Source of the DNA: Sphingomonas mucosissima
Lineage (GTDB): Bacteria > Pseudomonadota > Alphaproteobacteria > Sphingomonadales > Sphingomonadaceae
Assembly (NCBI RefSeq): GCF_002197665.1
Contig: NZ_NBBJ01000002.1
Coordinates: forward strand, 372,001 to 436,000
DNA length: 64,000 bases
Direction of reading: 5' to 3'
Shown: positions 53,003 through 64,000 of the stretch, one piece after another
Numbering within the stretch: the first letter of the stretch is position 1
How the letters are laid out: the number at the start of each line of letters is the position of its first letter
Program-made: the position numbers and the translations under genes
Notes under the pieces: model-generated
The model's database searches: none
Told to the model about the DNA's origin: nothing
Seen by the model: only the letters and a program-made list of their open reading frames with translations

Positions 53003-56000
53003 TTACGTCATGGCCATGAGGCTGGCGTTGCCGCCTGCCGCGGTGGTGTTGATCGAGGTGGAGACCTCCTCGACCAGCCATTCGACCCGGTAGTCGTTCG
53101 CCTGGGTGAGGACGATCGGACCGTCAAGGGTGGCGATCCGCTGCTGGAGATCGCGCACGCGGGCCGCGTCGCCCTCGATCAGCGCGCCAGCATAGGGGCC
53201 GTCCTTCGACCAATCGCTGCTCCAGCGCACGCGAGCGGCGATCGGCGCGGGCATGTCGGTGCGCATGGCGGCGTCCACCACCAGATCGTTGCCGGTGGCG
53301 AGCGCGGCAGCGAGCTGCGCCATCAGCCCGGCGCCCGTTTCCGGCAGCAGCAGGATGCGACCGCGCGGGTGAAGCGCGTAGAGGTTGCGCTCGCCCACGG
53401 GCCCGTCGAGCTCTGCCTCGAGGCCGAGCGGCGAGGCGGCGGCGATCTCGCGCGCGCGGCTCGCAGCAGCCTCGTCGCCGCGGGCTTCGAGCCAGAGTGC
53501 CAGGTCACGTGCGGCGGCATCGGCGGTGGTGGATGTGCCGGCGGGTGCCTCGATCGCGCCGCGCACCAGCCGGCCGAGATACAGCGGCCCGCCCGCCTTG
53601 GGCCCGGTGCCCGACAGGCCGCGCCCGCCGAACGGCTGCACGCCGACGATGGCGCCGATGACGTTGCGGTTGATGTAGAGATTTCCCGCCTTCACCCGCG
53701 CGGTGACATGGGCGATCGTCTCGTCGAGGCGGGTGTGGAGGCCGAAGGTCAGGCCATAGCCGGTGGCGTTGATCCGGTCGATCAGCGCGTCGAGCCCGCT
53801 GCGCTTGTAGCGGATGACGTGGAGGACGGGGCCGAACACCTCGCGCTCCAGCTCGGCGATGTCGGGTAGCTCGATGATCGTCGGCGCGACGAAGGTGCCG
53901 TTGGCCGTCGCATAGCCGAGCGGGAGCGAATCCACCTTGTGGCCGCGATTGCGCATCGCGGCGATGTGGCGGGTGATGTTCTCTTGCGCCTCGGCGGAGA
54001 TGACGGGGCCGATGTCAACCGCCAGCCGATCGGTGCGGCCGATCCGCAGTTCCTGCAGCGCACCGCGCAGCATGGTGAGGATACGGTCGGCGACCTCCTC
54101 CTGCAGGCACAGGACACGAAGCGCCGAACAGCGCTGGCCGGCGCTGTCAAAGGCGGAGGCGATGACATCAGCCACGACCTGCTCGGCAAGCGCGGAGCTG
54201 TCGACGATCATCGCATTCTGGCCTCCCGTCTCGGCGATCAGCGGGATCGGCGCGCCATCGCGGGAGACGCGGGTGGCGAGCTCACGCTGGATCAGCCGGG
54301 CGACTTCGGTCGAGCCGGTGAACATCACCGCGGCGGTTTCGGGTGCGGCGACGAGGGCAGCGCCGATCGATCCGTCACCGGGAACGAGCTGAAGCGCGTC
54401 GGCGGGGACGCCGGCCTCGTGCAGGATGGCAACGCCCTGCGCGGCGATCAGCGGGGTTTCCTCGGCCGGCTTGGCCAGCACGGTGTTGCCCGCGACGAGC
54501 GCGGCGGCGACCTGGCCGGTGAAGATCGCCAGCGGGAAGTTCCACGGGCTGATGCACGTGACGACGCCGAGCGGCTGGTGCGCGGGGCCGAAGCTGCGGC
54601 GGGCCTGGTCGGCATAATAGCGCAGGAAGTCGATCGCCTCGCGCACCTCGCCGATCGCGTTGGGGAGAGACTTGCCGGCCTCGCGCACCGTGAGGCCGAT
54701 CAGCTCTGCCATGCGCGCCTGCATCCCGTCGGCAGCGCGATCGAGGATAGCGGCGCGTTCGGCGGGGGAGACGGTGGCCCAGGCAGGGGCGGCCGCCGCG
54801 GCGGTGCGGGCGGCGGCGACGGCCTGCTCGGGCGAGGCTTCGATGACCGTGCCTACCGTGTCGCGGTGATCGGCAGGGTTCAGCACAGGCCGGGAAGTGC
54901 CCTCGCCGTCGGCGGGAGCGGCGCGCCAGTCCGTCGCGGCGCCGGCCTGCATCGTCTCGGCCAGCGCCGCGAGCGTGCGCTCGTCAGCGAGGTCTAGGCC
55001 GTCTGAATTGCGGCGGCGGGGGTAGAGATCCGCCGGAAGCGCGATCGCAGCGTGCTTCTGCCCCGGCGTATCGGTCGCGCGGACGATCGCGACGGGGTCG
55101 GCGACGAGATCGGCGATCGAGACTTCGGGATCGGCGATCCGGTTCACGAAGGAGGAGTTGGCGCCGTTTTCGAGCAGGCGGCGGACGAGATAAGCGAGCA
55201 ATGTCTCGTGCGTGCCGACGGGGGCGTAAATGCGGCAGGGGCGGTTAAGCTTATCTGCGCCGACCACCTCGTCATACAGCGGCTCACCCATGCCGTGGAG
55301 GCACTGGAACTCATAGTCGCCGATGGTGAAGTCGGTACCAGCCATCGCGTGGACGGTGGCCAGCGTCTGCGCGTTATGAGTGGCGAATTGCGGGAACACG
55401 GCGTCGCGGTTCGCCAGAAGGCGCCGGGCGCAGGCGAGGTACGAGATGTCGGTGTGGATCTTGCGCGTGTAGACGGGGAAATCCGCCTGGCCATCGACCT
55501 GTGCGCGCTTGATCTCGGCGTCCCAATAAGCGCCCTTGACCAGCCGCACCATGATGCGGCGGTCGGCGCGGCGGGCGAGGCCGACGATCCAGTCGATCAC
55601 GAACGGGCAGCGCTTGCCATAGGCCTGGATGACGAAGCCGAGGCCGTTCCAGCCGGCGAGCGCGGGATCGAGCGCGAGGCTCTCGAGGAGGTCGAGCGAC
55701 AGTTCGAGGCGGTCGGCCTCCTCCGCGTCGATGTTGAAGCCGATGTCATAGCCCTTGGCGATCAGCGCAAGGGCGCGGACCTTGGGCAGCAGTTCGCCCA
55801 TGACGCGATCGGCCTGCGCGCGGGCGTAGCGCGGGTGAAGGGCGGACAGCTTGATCGAGATGCCAGGGCCAGCATAGACGCCGCGGCCGGCCGAGGCCTT
55901 GCCGATGGCGTGCACCGCGGTTTCGTAATCGCGGTAATAGCGATCGGCGTCGGCGGCGGTGGTCGCGGCCTCGCCGAGCATGTCGTAGCTGTAGCCGAAG

Positions 56001-56605
56001 CCGCGCGCTTCCAGCGGTTTGGCGCGCTTCAGGGCTTCGTTGATCGTCTCGCCGGTGACGAACTGTTCGCCCATCATGCGCATCGCCATGTCGACACCGC
56101 GGCGGATCACCGGTTCGCCAGCCCGGGCAATGAGGCGGGTGAGGGCGGCGGCGAGGCCGCGGTCGTTGACGCTGTTGGTCAGCTTGCCCGTTACCACCAA
56201 GCCCCAGGTGGCGGCGTTGACGAAGAGCGAGCGGCCGTCGCCGATGTGGCTGCGCCAGTCACCGCCGGCGATCTTGTCGCGGATCAAGGCGTCGCGGGTG
56301 TCGTCGTCGGGGATGCGAAGGAGGGCTTCGGCGAGGCACATCAAGGCGACGCCTTCCTGGCTCGACAGCGCATATTCCTGGACCAGGCCCTCGACGCCGG
56401 TGCCCTTGTGCTTGGCTCGGAGGGCAGTGATCAACGTGGTCGCGGTCGCCAGCGCCTTGGCTTTCAGCTCATCCGGCAGGCTCGCTTCGTCGAGGAGGGG
56501 AGCTAGGGCTTCCGGCTCGGCGCGGCGGGTGGCGGCGGTGATCGCGGCGCGCAGCGGCGTGGCGGGGCGGATCGGCGGGGCGAAATCGGCGAACAGCGGT
56601 TCCAT
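53003..56605 (-). CDS. putA: Bifunctional proline dehydrogenase / glutamate-semialdehyde dehydrogenase
   Basis: The 1200-residue protein starts [19 protein letters not shown] at ATG 56605. Residues of about 150-460 form the FAD-binding proline dehydrogenase barrel ([41 protein letters not shown]). Residues of about 560-1000 are the aldehyde dehydrogenase ([26 protein letters not shown]) with catalytic Cys826 in [10 protein letters not shown]-terminal domain follows. It turns proline to glutamate. The N-terminal ribbon-helix-helix repressor domain of E. coli PutA is absent, and a divergent Lrp-type regulator takes over that role. Confidence 0.97.
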   Translation of the reverse strand: MEPLFADFAPPIRPATPLRAAITAATRRAEPEALAPLLDEASLPDELKAKALATATTLITALRAKHKGTGVEGLVQEYALSSQEGVALMCLAEALLRIPDDDTRDALIRDKIAGGDWRSHIGDGRSLFVNAATWGLVVTGKLTNSVNDRGLAAALTRLIARAGEPVIRRGVDMAMRMMGEQFVTGETINEALKRAKPLEARGFGYSYDMLGEAATTAADADRYYRDYETAVHAIGKASAGRGVYAGPGISIKLSALHPRYARAQADRVMGELLPKVRALALIAKGYDIGFNIDAEEADRLELSLDLLESLALDPALAGWNGLGFVIQAYGKRCPFVIDWIVGLARRADRRIMVRLVKGAYWDAEIKRAQVDGQADFPVYTRKIHTDISYLACARRLLANRDAVFPQFATHNAQTLATVHAMAGTDFTIGDYEFQCLHGMGEPLYDEVVGADKLNRPCRIYAPVGTHETLLAYLVRRLLENGANSSFVNRIADPEVSIADLVADPVAIVRATDTPGQKHAAIALPADLYPRRRNSDGLDLADERTLAALAETMQAGAATDWRAAPADGEGTSRPVLNPADHRDTVGTVIEASPEQAVAAARTAAAAAPAWATVSPAERAAILDRAADGMQARMAELIGLTVREAGKSLPNAIGEVREAIDFLRYYADQARRSFGPAHQPLGVVTCISPWNFPLAIFTGQVAAALVAGNTVLAKPAEETPLIAAQGVAILHEAGVPADALQLVPGDGSIGAALVAAPETAAVMFTGSTEVARLIQRELATRVSRDGAPIPLIAETGGQNAMIVDSSALAEQVVADVIASAFDSAGQRCSALRVLCLQEEVADRILTMLRGALQELRIGRTDRLAVDIGPVISAEAQENITRHIAAMRNRGHKVDSLPLGYATANGTFVAPTIIELPDIAELEREVFGPVLHVIRYKRSGLDALIDRINATGYGLTFGLHTRLDETIAHVTARVKAGNLYINRNVIGAIVGVQPFGGRGLSGTGPKAGGPLYLGRLVRGAIEAPAGTSTTADAAARDLALWLEARGDEAAASRAREIAAASPLGLEAELDGPVGERNLYALHPRGRILLLPETGAGLMAQLAAALATGNDLVVDAAMRTDMPAPIAARVRWSSDWSKDGPYAGALIEGDAARVRDLQQRIATLDGPIVLTQANDYRVEWLVEEVSTSINTTAAGGNASLMAMT

Positions 56606-56700
56606 GGTGGGAATATAGCTATTCCGACAAAGTCTATCTGACTTTTGATTGCTTGTCCGACAGGCTATTTGGCTGATCAACTGTGTGTAGGACAGGTCAG
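56606..56700. promoter_or_regulatory. putA/lrp divergent control region with putative regulator sites
   Basis: The 95-bp AT-rich region contains a near-palindrome CTTGTCCGACAGG (56652-56664) and related half-sites TTCCGACAAAG and GTAGGACAGG nearby. Lrp/AsnC regulators often bind several such sites between themselves and a divergent target, as PutR does in other alphaproteobacteria. Assignment is inference. Confidence 0.45.
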
Positions 56701-57153
56701 ATGGACGAGATCGACGGGTTTGACCGGAAAATCATCGCGGTGCTGGAGAAGGAGGGGCGGATTTCCGTTACCGAATTGGCGCAGCGAGTGGGGCTGTCGA
56801 AGACGCCGTGCCAGACGCGGTTGAAGCGGCTGACCGATCGGGGGTTCATCCGTGGGTTCAAGGCTGTCACGGACCCGGACAAATTGGGGCTGGGGCATGT
56901 TGCCTTCACCGAGGTGAAGCTGTCCGACACGCGGGAAGCGGCGCTGGCGGAATTTCGCCGCGGCGTGCTGGCCATCGCGGAACTGGAGGAATGCCACATG
57001 ATCGCCAGCAGTTTCGATTACCTGCTGAAGATCCGCACCCGCGACATCCGCCACTATCGCGACGTACTGGGGGAGCGGATCTCGACGTTGCCGCATGTCG
57101 CCAGCACCTCCACCTTCGTGGTGATGGAGACGATCAGGGAAGGGGGGTTTTAG
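56701..57153 (+). CDS. Lrp/AsnC family regulator, probable PutR
   Basis: The 150-residue protein begins MDEIDGFDRKIIAVLEKEGRISVTELAQRVGLSKTPCQTRLKRL, a winged helix of the Lrp family. The C-terminal RAM domain (about 68-148) has LGLGHVAFTEVKL and LEECHMIASSFDYLLKIRTRDI. It is divergent from putA, as PutR is in Agrobacterium and Rhodobacter, where it activates putA in response to proline. Start ATG 56701 is preceded by AGGACAGG. Its stop lies in the first copy of a tandem duplication. Confidence 0.93.
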   Translation: MDEIDGFDRKIIAVLEKEGRISVTELAQRVGLSKTPCQTRLKRLTDRGFIRGFKAVTDPDKLGLGHVAFTEVKLSDTREAALAEFRRGVLAIAELEECHMIASSFDYLLKIRTRDIRHYRDVLGERISTLPHVASTSTFVVMETIREGGF

Positions 57154-57180
57154 CCGCGGCAGGGAAGGGGGGTTTTAGCC
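57136..57180. repeat. Tandem duplication of 20 bp with period 25
   Basis: AGGGAAGGGGGGTTTTAGCC occurs at 57136-57155 and exactly again at 57161-57180. The first copy carries the TAG stop of the Lrp gene. The second carries the TAA stop of the converging small gene on the other strand. Confidence 0.9.
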
Positions 57181-57381
57181 CGCTGCGGCCTCGCGCTGCG
57201 CCGCGGTTGCGGCCTCGCGCTCGTGGCGCTGGACGGCGACCCGCTCGGCGCGGTCGGCCATGGTTTCCCACGCCCGCGCAGCCCGCTCACAGCGTTCGCG
57301 CACATTGTCGAGCTTGGCATCCTGCGCATTGGCAAACTCGCTGGCGGCACGCGCACGGTACATGGTTGCATCATCGGCCAT
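57175..57381 (-). CDS. Small hypothetical protein
   Basis: The 68-residue protein starts MADDATMYRARAASEFANAQDAKL and is mostly a charged amphipathic helix rich in Ala, Arg and Glu. It resembles small helical proteins I recall from other sphingomonads (LDNVRERCERA, WETMADRAERV). ATG 57381 has AGGGGAT about 8 bases upstream. There is no membrane segment. The gene shares a strand with the cold-shock gene 64 bases upstream and may be co-transcribed. Function unknown. Confidence 0.7.
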   Translation of the reverse strand: MADDATMYRARAASEFANAQDAKLDNVRERCERAARAWETMADRAERVAVQRHEREAATAAQREAAAG

Positions 57382-57444
57382 GGGACAGATCCCCTTTTCG
57401 AGTTTCGCGGGCCGGCACGATCGCCGGCCCACGGGGTGCGCGGA

Positions 57445-57657
57445 TTACTCCGCGGCTTCGAGCGAGACGGCGCTGGTGCGGCCGCGACGATCGTTTTCCA
57501 GCTCGTAGCTGACGCGCTGGTTCTGGTTCAGCGTAACAAAGCCGGCGCGCTCAACGGCCGAGATGTGGACGAACGCGTCCGCACCGCCATTGTCGGGCGC
57601 AATGAAGCCGAAGCCCTTGTCAGCGTTGAAGAACTTGACGGTGCCGAGAGTAGCCAT
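57445..57657 (-). CDS. Cold-shock protein, CspA family
   Basis: The 70-residue protein is one cold-shock domain: MATLGTVKFFNADKGFGFIAPD, with RNP1 (KGFGFI) and RNP2 (AFVHIS) nucleic-acid binding motifs, then AGFVTLNQNQRVSYELENDRRGR. It binds single-stranded RNA or DNA and melts RNA structure. ATG 57657 has GAAGGA upstream. A long AT-poor leader of about 120 bases separates it from the next gene, as expected for regulated csp mRNAs, though no specific motif was identified. Confidence 0.96.
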   Translation of the reverse strand: MATLGTVKFFNADKGFGFIAPDNGGADAFVHISAVERAGFVTLNQNQRVSYELENDRRGRTSAVSLEAAE

Positions 57658-57785
57658 TGCTTTTTCCTTCTTGGTTTCGGCCGGACGCGCCAAAGACCGG
57701 GGCGCCCGGTGCCGCGGAAGCAGGGAAAGAAGGAAGAAGGTGCCGCAAAGCGCCAAAGACCGTCGATTTGCGACTGTAGCCAACC

Positions 57786-59078
57786 CTACATAGGCGCATC
57801 CGCCGAAAAAAGCGAATCGGGTGCCCGCAGCCCCGCCCGCAGCCCCGCCTTGCCCCGGTAAATCGCGGCGAAGAATCCGTCGCGCCGCGCGAGCAAGGCG
57901 GCGGGGGACTGGCCCGAACCGCGGGACGGGGCCGGGCCGATCGCATATGCCTCCAGCTGGGTGAGCGAGCGGGCATAATCCGCGTCGCCGGGCACGCCAT
58001 CCTCCTCGCCATCATAATCATCGGGCGGGGGAAAGCGGGTGAGCCATTCGTCACCAATGGGATCCCACCAGACGAGCGGCGGGGCAGCGGGATCGTCGGG
58101 ATCGCCGAACACCGCGCCCGGGGGAATATCGCCGAAAGCGCGGAGCATCGCGCCGGCAGGGGAACCGCCGCCGCGCGAATGTTGAGAAAGTTGAGACGGT
58201 GGCGCGGTATCTGCGCCGGCTTCGGCGGGGTCGTCGGCGTGGTCCGGGGCGTCGCCTTCGTCCGGTGGCGGCGCTGGCACGGCGAGGCGGAGCATGCCGG
58301 CGGCCTCGGCGCGCGCCCATTGCTCCGCCGTCCAGTGCGCGCGCTGCGCTGGGTCGAGATCGTCCACCGGCACTTCCCCGGCGGTGGCGACGCCGGTGCG
58401 CGCGAAGCGGTCGGCGGCGGCGAGCGCATAGATGGGGGCAAGATCGGCCTGATCGGCGGCGTCCTCGCTCCCATCACCCAGCGCGCCGCAGCGCCGCGCC
58501 AGGAACAGCCCGGCGCGCGCGGGGCCTTCATCGCGGGTGACGAGATCGAGATACGCGTCGAATTCCTGCGCGACGAGCCGCGCGGCCTTCACATCGGCAT
58601 CGGGCGCGGTCTCGACCTGGCGATCGAGCCGGGCGAGCAGCGACATGGCCAAGCGATTGTCGTGGCGGTGGCGGGTCACTTCGCTGCCGTCGGCGCGGAT
58701 ATACGTATCGACCTGCCCTTCGAGCGCGCGGACGAGCAGGGTTTCGGCGATGGCTTCGCGCGCGACGAGCGAGGCGGCGCGCCAGCCGAGCGCAAAGGCG
58801 GCGCCCCGGGCGGTGCGGCGAAAGGCGTAGGCGGAGGCGGCGGACAGGCCGACGCAGCGGCAGGCGGCCTCGACGCCATGCCCCTCCGCAATGGCTTCAA
58901 GGAAGCGGCGCTGGTTGGCGGCGGACCAGCCATCCTGCCGGCGCGAGACGCTGGCGGGGACGCCGTTCTGGCCCATTTCCTCATCGGGCAGGGGGAGGAA
59001 GGTGTGCGCCGGGATGGCAGCGGGCGGTGCCGCGCTGGTGGAGGGGGCGGGATCGAAGAGGGACTGGCGGGGGATCAT
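57786..59078 (-). CDS. Hypothetical protein with terminase-small-subunit-like helix-turn-helix
   Basis: The 430-residue protein has a helix-turn-helix near residues 50-90 (WSAANQRRFLEAIAEGHGVEAACRCVGLSAASAYAFRRTARG), similar to small terminase or Fis-like DNA-binding segments. The remainder is Ala/Asp/Pro rich with an acidic middle (about 255-300). Residues near 286-300 (DTAPPSQLSQHSR) are encoded by a dispersed repeat that is also found in the PMT-like gene. No phage genes are nearby. I do not recognise a function. A small gene of unknown function lies 125 bases upstream. Confidence 0.75.
   Translation of the reverse strand: MIPRQSLFDPAPSTSAAPPAAIPAHTFLPLPDEEMGQNGVPASVSRRQDGWSAANQRRFLEAIAEGHGVEAACRCVGLSAASAYAFRRTARGAAFALGWRAASLVAREAIAETLLVRALEGQVDTYIRADGSEVTRHRHDNRLAMSLLARLDRQVETAPDADVKAARLVAQEFDAYLDLVTRDEGPARAGLFLARRCGALGDGSEDAADQADLAPIYALAAADRFARTGVATAGEVPVDDLDPAQRAHWTAEQWARAEAAGMLRLAVPAPPPDEGDAPDHADDPAEAGADTAPPSQLSQHSRGGGSPAGAMLRAFGDIPPGAVFGDPDDPAAPPLVWWDPIGDEWLTRFPPPDDYDGEEDGVPGDADYARSLTQLEAYAIGPAPSRGSGQSPAALLARRDGFFAAIYRGKAGLRAGLRAPDSLFSADAPM
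58173..58212. repeat. Dispersed element, partial copy inside the hypothetical gene
   Basis: 40 bases match 23735-23774 with one mismatch, and keep the same reading frame on the minus strand (SQLSQHSR). Only the left arm and loop of the palindrome are present. The right arm is missing. Confidence 0.85.
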
Positions 59079-59111
59079 GCGGGGCCTCGTGGTGACAGGC
59101 GATCAACGGAG

Positions 59112-59188
59112 CCGTTCGTGCCGAGCGCCGCCCGGGGGCAGGGCCCGAGGGCGGTGCGTGGCGCCTCGGCGCCGCGCGACACGAACGG
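59112..59188. ncRNA. Possible three-way-junction RNA or cruciform element
   Basis: An outer 9-bp stem (59112-59120 with 59180-59188) encloses two hairpins: a 6-bp stem (59128-59133 with 59149-59154) and the palindrome GGCGCCTCGGCGCC (59160-59173). The arrangement suggests a structured RNA or a DNA cruciform between two hypothetical genes. The strand is unknown. Confidence 0.4.
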
Positions 59189-59202
59189 TGGGGAGAGCCA
59201 TG

Positions 59203-59415
59203 TTACCAGCCGCGCTCCAGCCGCCGCCGATCGCGCGCGATCTCGCGAAAGAGCCGGTCAGTCGCGTCGCGGTTCGCGGCGACATCGGGCGGGGTTTCGG
59301 GGCGGGTGCCGATCAGCCCGCGATCGATCAGCGACTGCCAGTGGCGCAGCGCATCGACATGCGCTTCGGTGATGGGGCCATCGGTGAAGATCGGGAGGGG
59401 GCGCGGATGCGGCAT
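59203..59415 (-). CDS. Small hypothetical protein
   Basis: The 70-residue protein starts MPHPRPLPIFTDGPITEAHVDALRHW and is otherwise helical and charged (DRLFREIARDRRRLERGW). ATG 59415 is preceded by GAGGAC at about 8 bases. It lies upstream of the helix-turn-helix hypothetical gene on the same strand, with the structured element between them. The family is not recognised. The upstream open frame to 59547 is Arg-rich and probably not translated. Confidence 0.6.
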   Translation of the reverse strand: MPHPRPLPIFTDGPITEAHVDALRHWQSLIDRGLIGTRPETPPDVAANRDATDRLFREIARDRRRLERGW

Positions 59416-59635
59416 CGGTTTCGTCCTCGCAAGTGGTTGCTGGACGGGGGAGTTATACCGAAACGGGGGTTGTAGGACAGCGCGCCGCAAGGCTGTAGCG
59501 CAGCTACAGACGAGCGAACCGGCGCGCGCCCGGCCAGCGGCGCTCAAGCGCCGTCTGACGACGCGGCTTTGCCGCGGCGGAAATTGCTGATCTTCCGTCT
59601 TTGTTTCGAGTGTGATACGACATTCTCGTACTTTG
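59416..59635. other. Upstream region of the reverse transcriptase locus
   Basis: It has two small hairpins, CTGTAGC/GCTACAG (59493-59509) and GGCGCT/AGCGCC (59539-59552). After about 59580 the sequence becomes more AT-rich (AAATTGCTGATCTTCC, CATTCTCGTAC), which may mark the left edge of the foreign segment. No gene is supported. Confidence 0.4.
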
Positions 59636-59764
59636 GCGATGCAAGCTCTGTCAGCCGGTCATTTCGGTGTGGCGAGCGAGCGGAGCGGCGACGAGTCCGT
59701 GTGTGCAAGCACATTGGCCAGCGCAGGGAATCGGCCCCGGTCCGGTTCCTCGGAGGACAGTGCA
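59636..59764 (+). repeat. 129-bp direct repeat upstream of the reverse transcriptase, copy A
   Basis: It is identical to 59995-60123 except at 59648 and 59658-59660. The last 104 bases (59661-59764) are identical. The unit contains short hairpins (TGTGC/GCACA and TCCG/CGGA). It could be a non-coding RNA, or a duplicated short frame (ALSA-x-x-FGVASERSGDES). Confidence 0.92.
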
Positions 59765-59925
59765 ATCCCATCCGATCGTGACTACAAAAGTGCTGTTGAT
59801 CGAAGCCTTAGGGCGCCCTGCTCGGCAGCTATTAGAATATTTTACAAGGAAGGGAGCGCGGGCATGCAAGGAGAATTTCGCGCAGAGGTCGAATTTCGGT
59901 CCGATTTGCGCGCGGTTTGGGAGGC

Positions 59926-60138
59926 ATGCAAAAACGTGCCAAGTGGGTGCGGCGCGGGTCGGCGATCCTGATCGCCCTCTTGTGTTTGCCTCTTGCGATG
60001 CAAGCTTTGTCAGCCGACAATTTCGGTGTGGCGAGCGAGCGGAGCGGCGACGAGTCCGTGTGTGCAAGCACATTGGCCAGCGCAGGGAATCGGCCCCGGT
60101 CCGGTTCCTCGGAGGACAGTGCAGGTCGGATGGGTTGA
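59926..60138 (+). CDS. Possible small exported protein read through repeat copy B
   Basis: From ATG 59926 (preceded by GGGAGG) a 70-residue frame reads MQKRAKWVRRGSAILIALLC, a plausible signal peptide with a cleavage site near ALSA, and then a Ser-rich tail encoded by the repeat. It ends 22 bases before the reverse transcriptase. Its C-terminal part is repeated in the same frame in copy A. It could be a real accessory protein or an accident of the repeat sequence. Confidence 0.25.
   Translation: MQKRAKWVRRGSAILIALLCLPLAMQALSADNFGVASERSGDESVCASTLASAGNRPRSGSSEDSAGRMG
59995..60123 (+). repeat. 129-bp direct repeat upstream of the reverse transcriptase, copy B
   Basis: This copy ends 36 bases before the reverse transcriptase start. 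Here the first bases can form the stem TTGTC-AGCC-GACAA (60007-60020). All four changes relative to copy A fall in that stem and weaken it in copy A. Confidence 0.92.
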
Positions 60139-61417
60139 CGAGAGCAGGGGCCCGGAGACTTGGACAATCAACTTTCGCTGTTTGTTCGCAAACATAAGAA
60201 TTTAACTAAGGCTTGGCAGGCCGTTAGCGCTAATTCCAGATACTCGTCTTCGCCTTACATCAAAGATGAAGCCAAAGGCTTCGCGGGCGACGAGCAACGG
60301 CGGATAGCTTCAATCGCCGCACGTGTAAATCACGGCACCTTTCAGTTTTCTCCTGCTAGAGGTGTCGCAATCACCAAGGCGGGAAAACCTGGAAAAATTC
60401 GACCCATCGTCATTTCGCGCGTCGAAGACCGGATTGTTCAGCGTTGTATCTTGGACGCTCTAACCAGCGATCCTCGTATTTCTGAGCATGCCTTTCAGCC
60501 GTTTAGCTTCGGCGGTATACGGAAGCGTGTTGGAGACGAGCTTGCGGGTGTTCCAGCGGCCATCAGCCAACTTATACAGTTTGTCAGCGCGGGTGCATCT
60601 CACGTGATGATTGCCGACATCGAAGGCTTTTTCACGAGAATATCTAAGTCGGCATCGGTTAGCTTGATAAGAAAATTTTCTGATGATGGTCCGTTCCTTG
60701 ATCTCATGGAGCGAGCAATCTCTGTCGATTTAGAAAATGCACGTGCACTATGGCAACATAAGGAAGAGTTTCCATACGGTGATATCGGTGTTGCGCAGGG
60801 TAACTGCTTGTCTCCGTTCCTCGGAAATCTGATACTGTCCGAGTTTGATAGGAGGATGAACGACGCGGATTGTCGTTGTATTAGATACATAGATGATATT
60901 ATAATCGTCGCTCCGAGCGGCCGGGCTGCATCATCGCGATTTCGTCTTGCGAGCCGCCTGCTTAGCGAACTCGGAATGAACTTCGCTGCTGATAAGTCCA
61001 GCAAGCTCCCACTTCCTGTTTCTCAGTCTTTCGAGTACCTAGGGATTGAATTTTCCGCCGAGGGCATCCGACCTAGTCGGAAATCACGCAGGAGCATAGT
61101 AAAAAGGACTGAAGAGGCTGCTGCGGAATCTTTAAAGATAATGCGAAAAGCCACTCAGCCTGACGAATTTGACAGTAGGTTTAGCATTCCTAAGACATTA
61201 AACCGCATTTCTGGCATGTCGAAAGGCTGGGCTCATCACTATTCGTTCTGTAACGATTATCGCACGATACAGAGTGTAGATGAGCTAATTAACGCAGTAT
61301 ACATGTCTTACATAGACAGAGCTCAACAGATTGCTGCATCAAAGAAGCCGAGATTGGCGGCGTCTATCCTCGGCTACCGAGGAGTCGAGGATGTGAAATT
61401 TAAGCCATTCTCTTGGC

Positions 61418-64000
<2,583 letters not shown>

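Noticed and set aside
57786..59078. Prophage terminase small subunit
   Set aside because: The helix-turn-helix is similar, but the protein is too long, and no portal, large terminase, capsid or integrase gene is nearby.
59636..60123. Template/variable repeat pair of a diversity-generating retroelement
   Set aside because: Differences between the copies are not at adenines only (T to C and C to T are included), both copies lie upstream of the RT, and no target gene with a variable 3' end is present.

Overview
The window is a contiguous piece of a GC-rich alphaproteobacterial chromosome, most like Sphingomonas and relatives (Sphingomonadales). This is inferred from a PopZ-type C-terminus at the left edge, several TonB-era secreted S9/M28/CocE hydrolases, an Lrp-controlled short PutA, and the general style of the genes. 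No database was searched. No tRNA, rRNA, CRISPR array or complete insertion sequence was seen.

Layout. 1-10 kb: end of a PopZ-like gene, a secreted S9 peptidase, a very acidic small protein, a 2-oxoglutarate/Fe(II) oxygenase, two head-to-head L,D-transpeptidases of different families, then a minus-strand group holding a chorismate mutase, an unusual aminotransferase-flavoprotein fusion and a family 2 glycosyltransferase. 10-27 kb: rpsD, another S9 peptidase, an M28 peptidase coupled to agmatine deiminase, purB, an EF-hand protein, a polysaccharide deacetylase/acyltransferase pair, recO, leuB, two lipid-linked-sugar glycosyltransferases, metZ-apaG, and a LysR/GNAT pair. 27-53 kb: the ribosomal beta operon, in conserved order and on one strand but cut into three blocks (rplK-rplA, rplJ-rplL, rpoB-rpoC) by two insertions of about 7 kb each. 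Good sigma70-like promoters can be read before rplJ and rpoB. The insertions carry membrane glycosyltransferase-like proteins, a CocE-type hydrolase, a Pro/Thr-rich membrane protein, a PhoX/DUF839 lipoprotein, an FMN-dependent hydroxy-acid oxidase, and a GT4/GH13 pair. 53-59.5 kb: putA with its divergent Lrp-type regulator, a small conserved-looking protein, a cold-shock protein and two hypothetical genes.

The most unusual locus is at 59.5-61.5 kb: an AT-rich, apparently foreign gene for a complete reverse transcriptase, preceded by two 129-bp direct repeats that may be a non-coding RNA. It ends inside the 3' end of uvrA, which runs off the right edge on the minus strand. All four differences between the two repeats fall in one short stem-loop. 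The locus does not match the usual signs of a group II intron, retron or diversity-generating retroelement, so it is the best candidate here for an undescribed RT system, perhaps anti-phage defence.

Other structure: a 40-bp dispersed element that is translated in the same frame inside two unrelated genes, REP-like inverted repeats between genes, a tandem duplication that supplies stop codons to two converging genes, and a possible three-way-junction RNA element at 59.1 kb.
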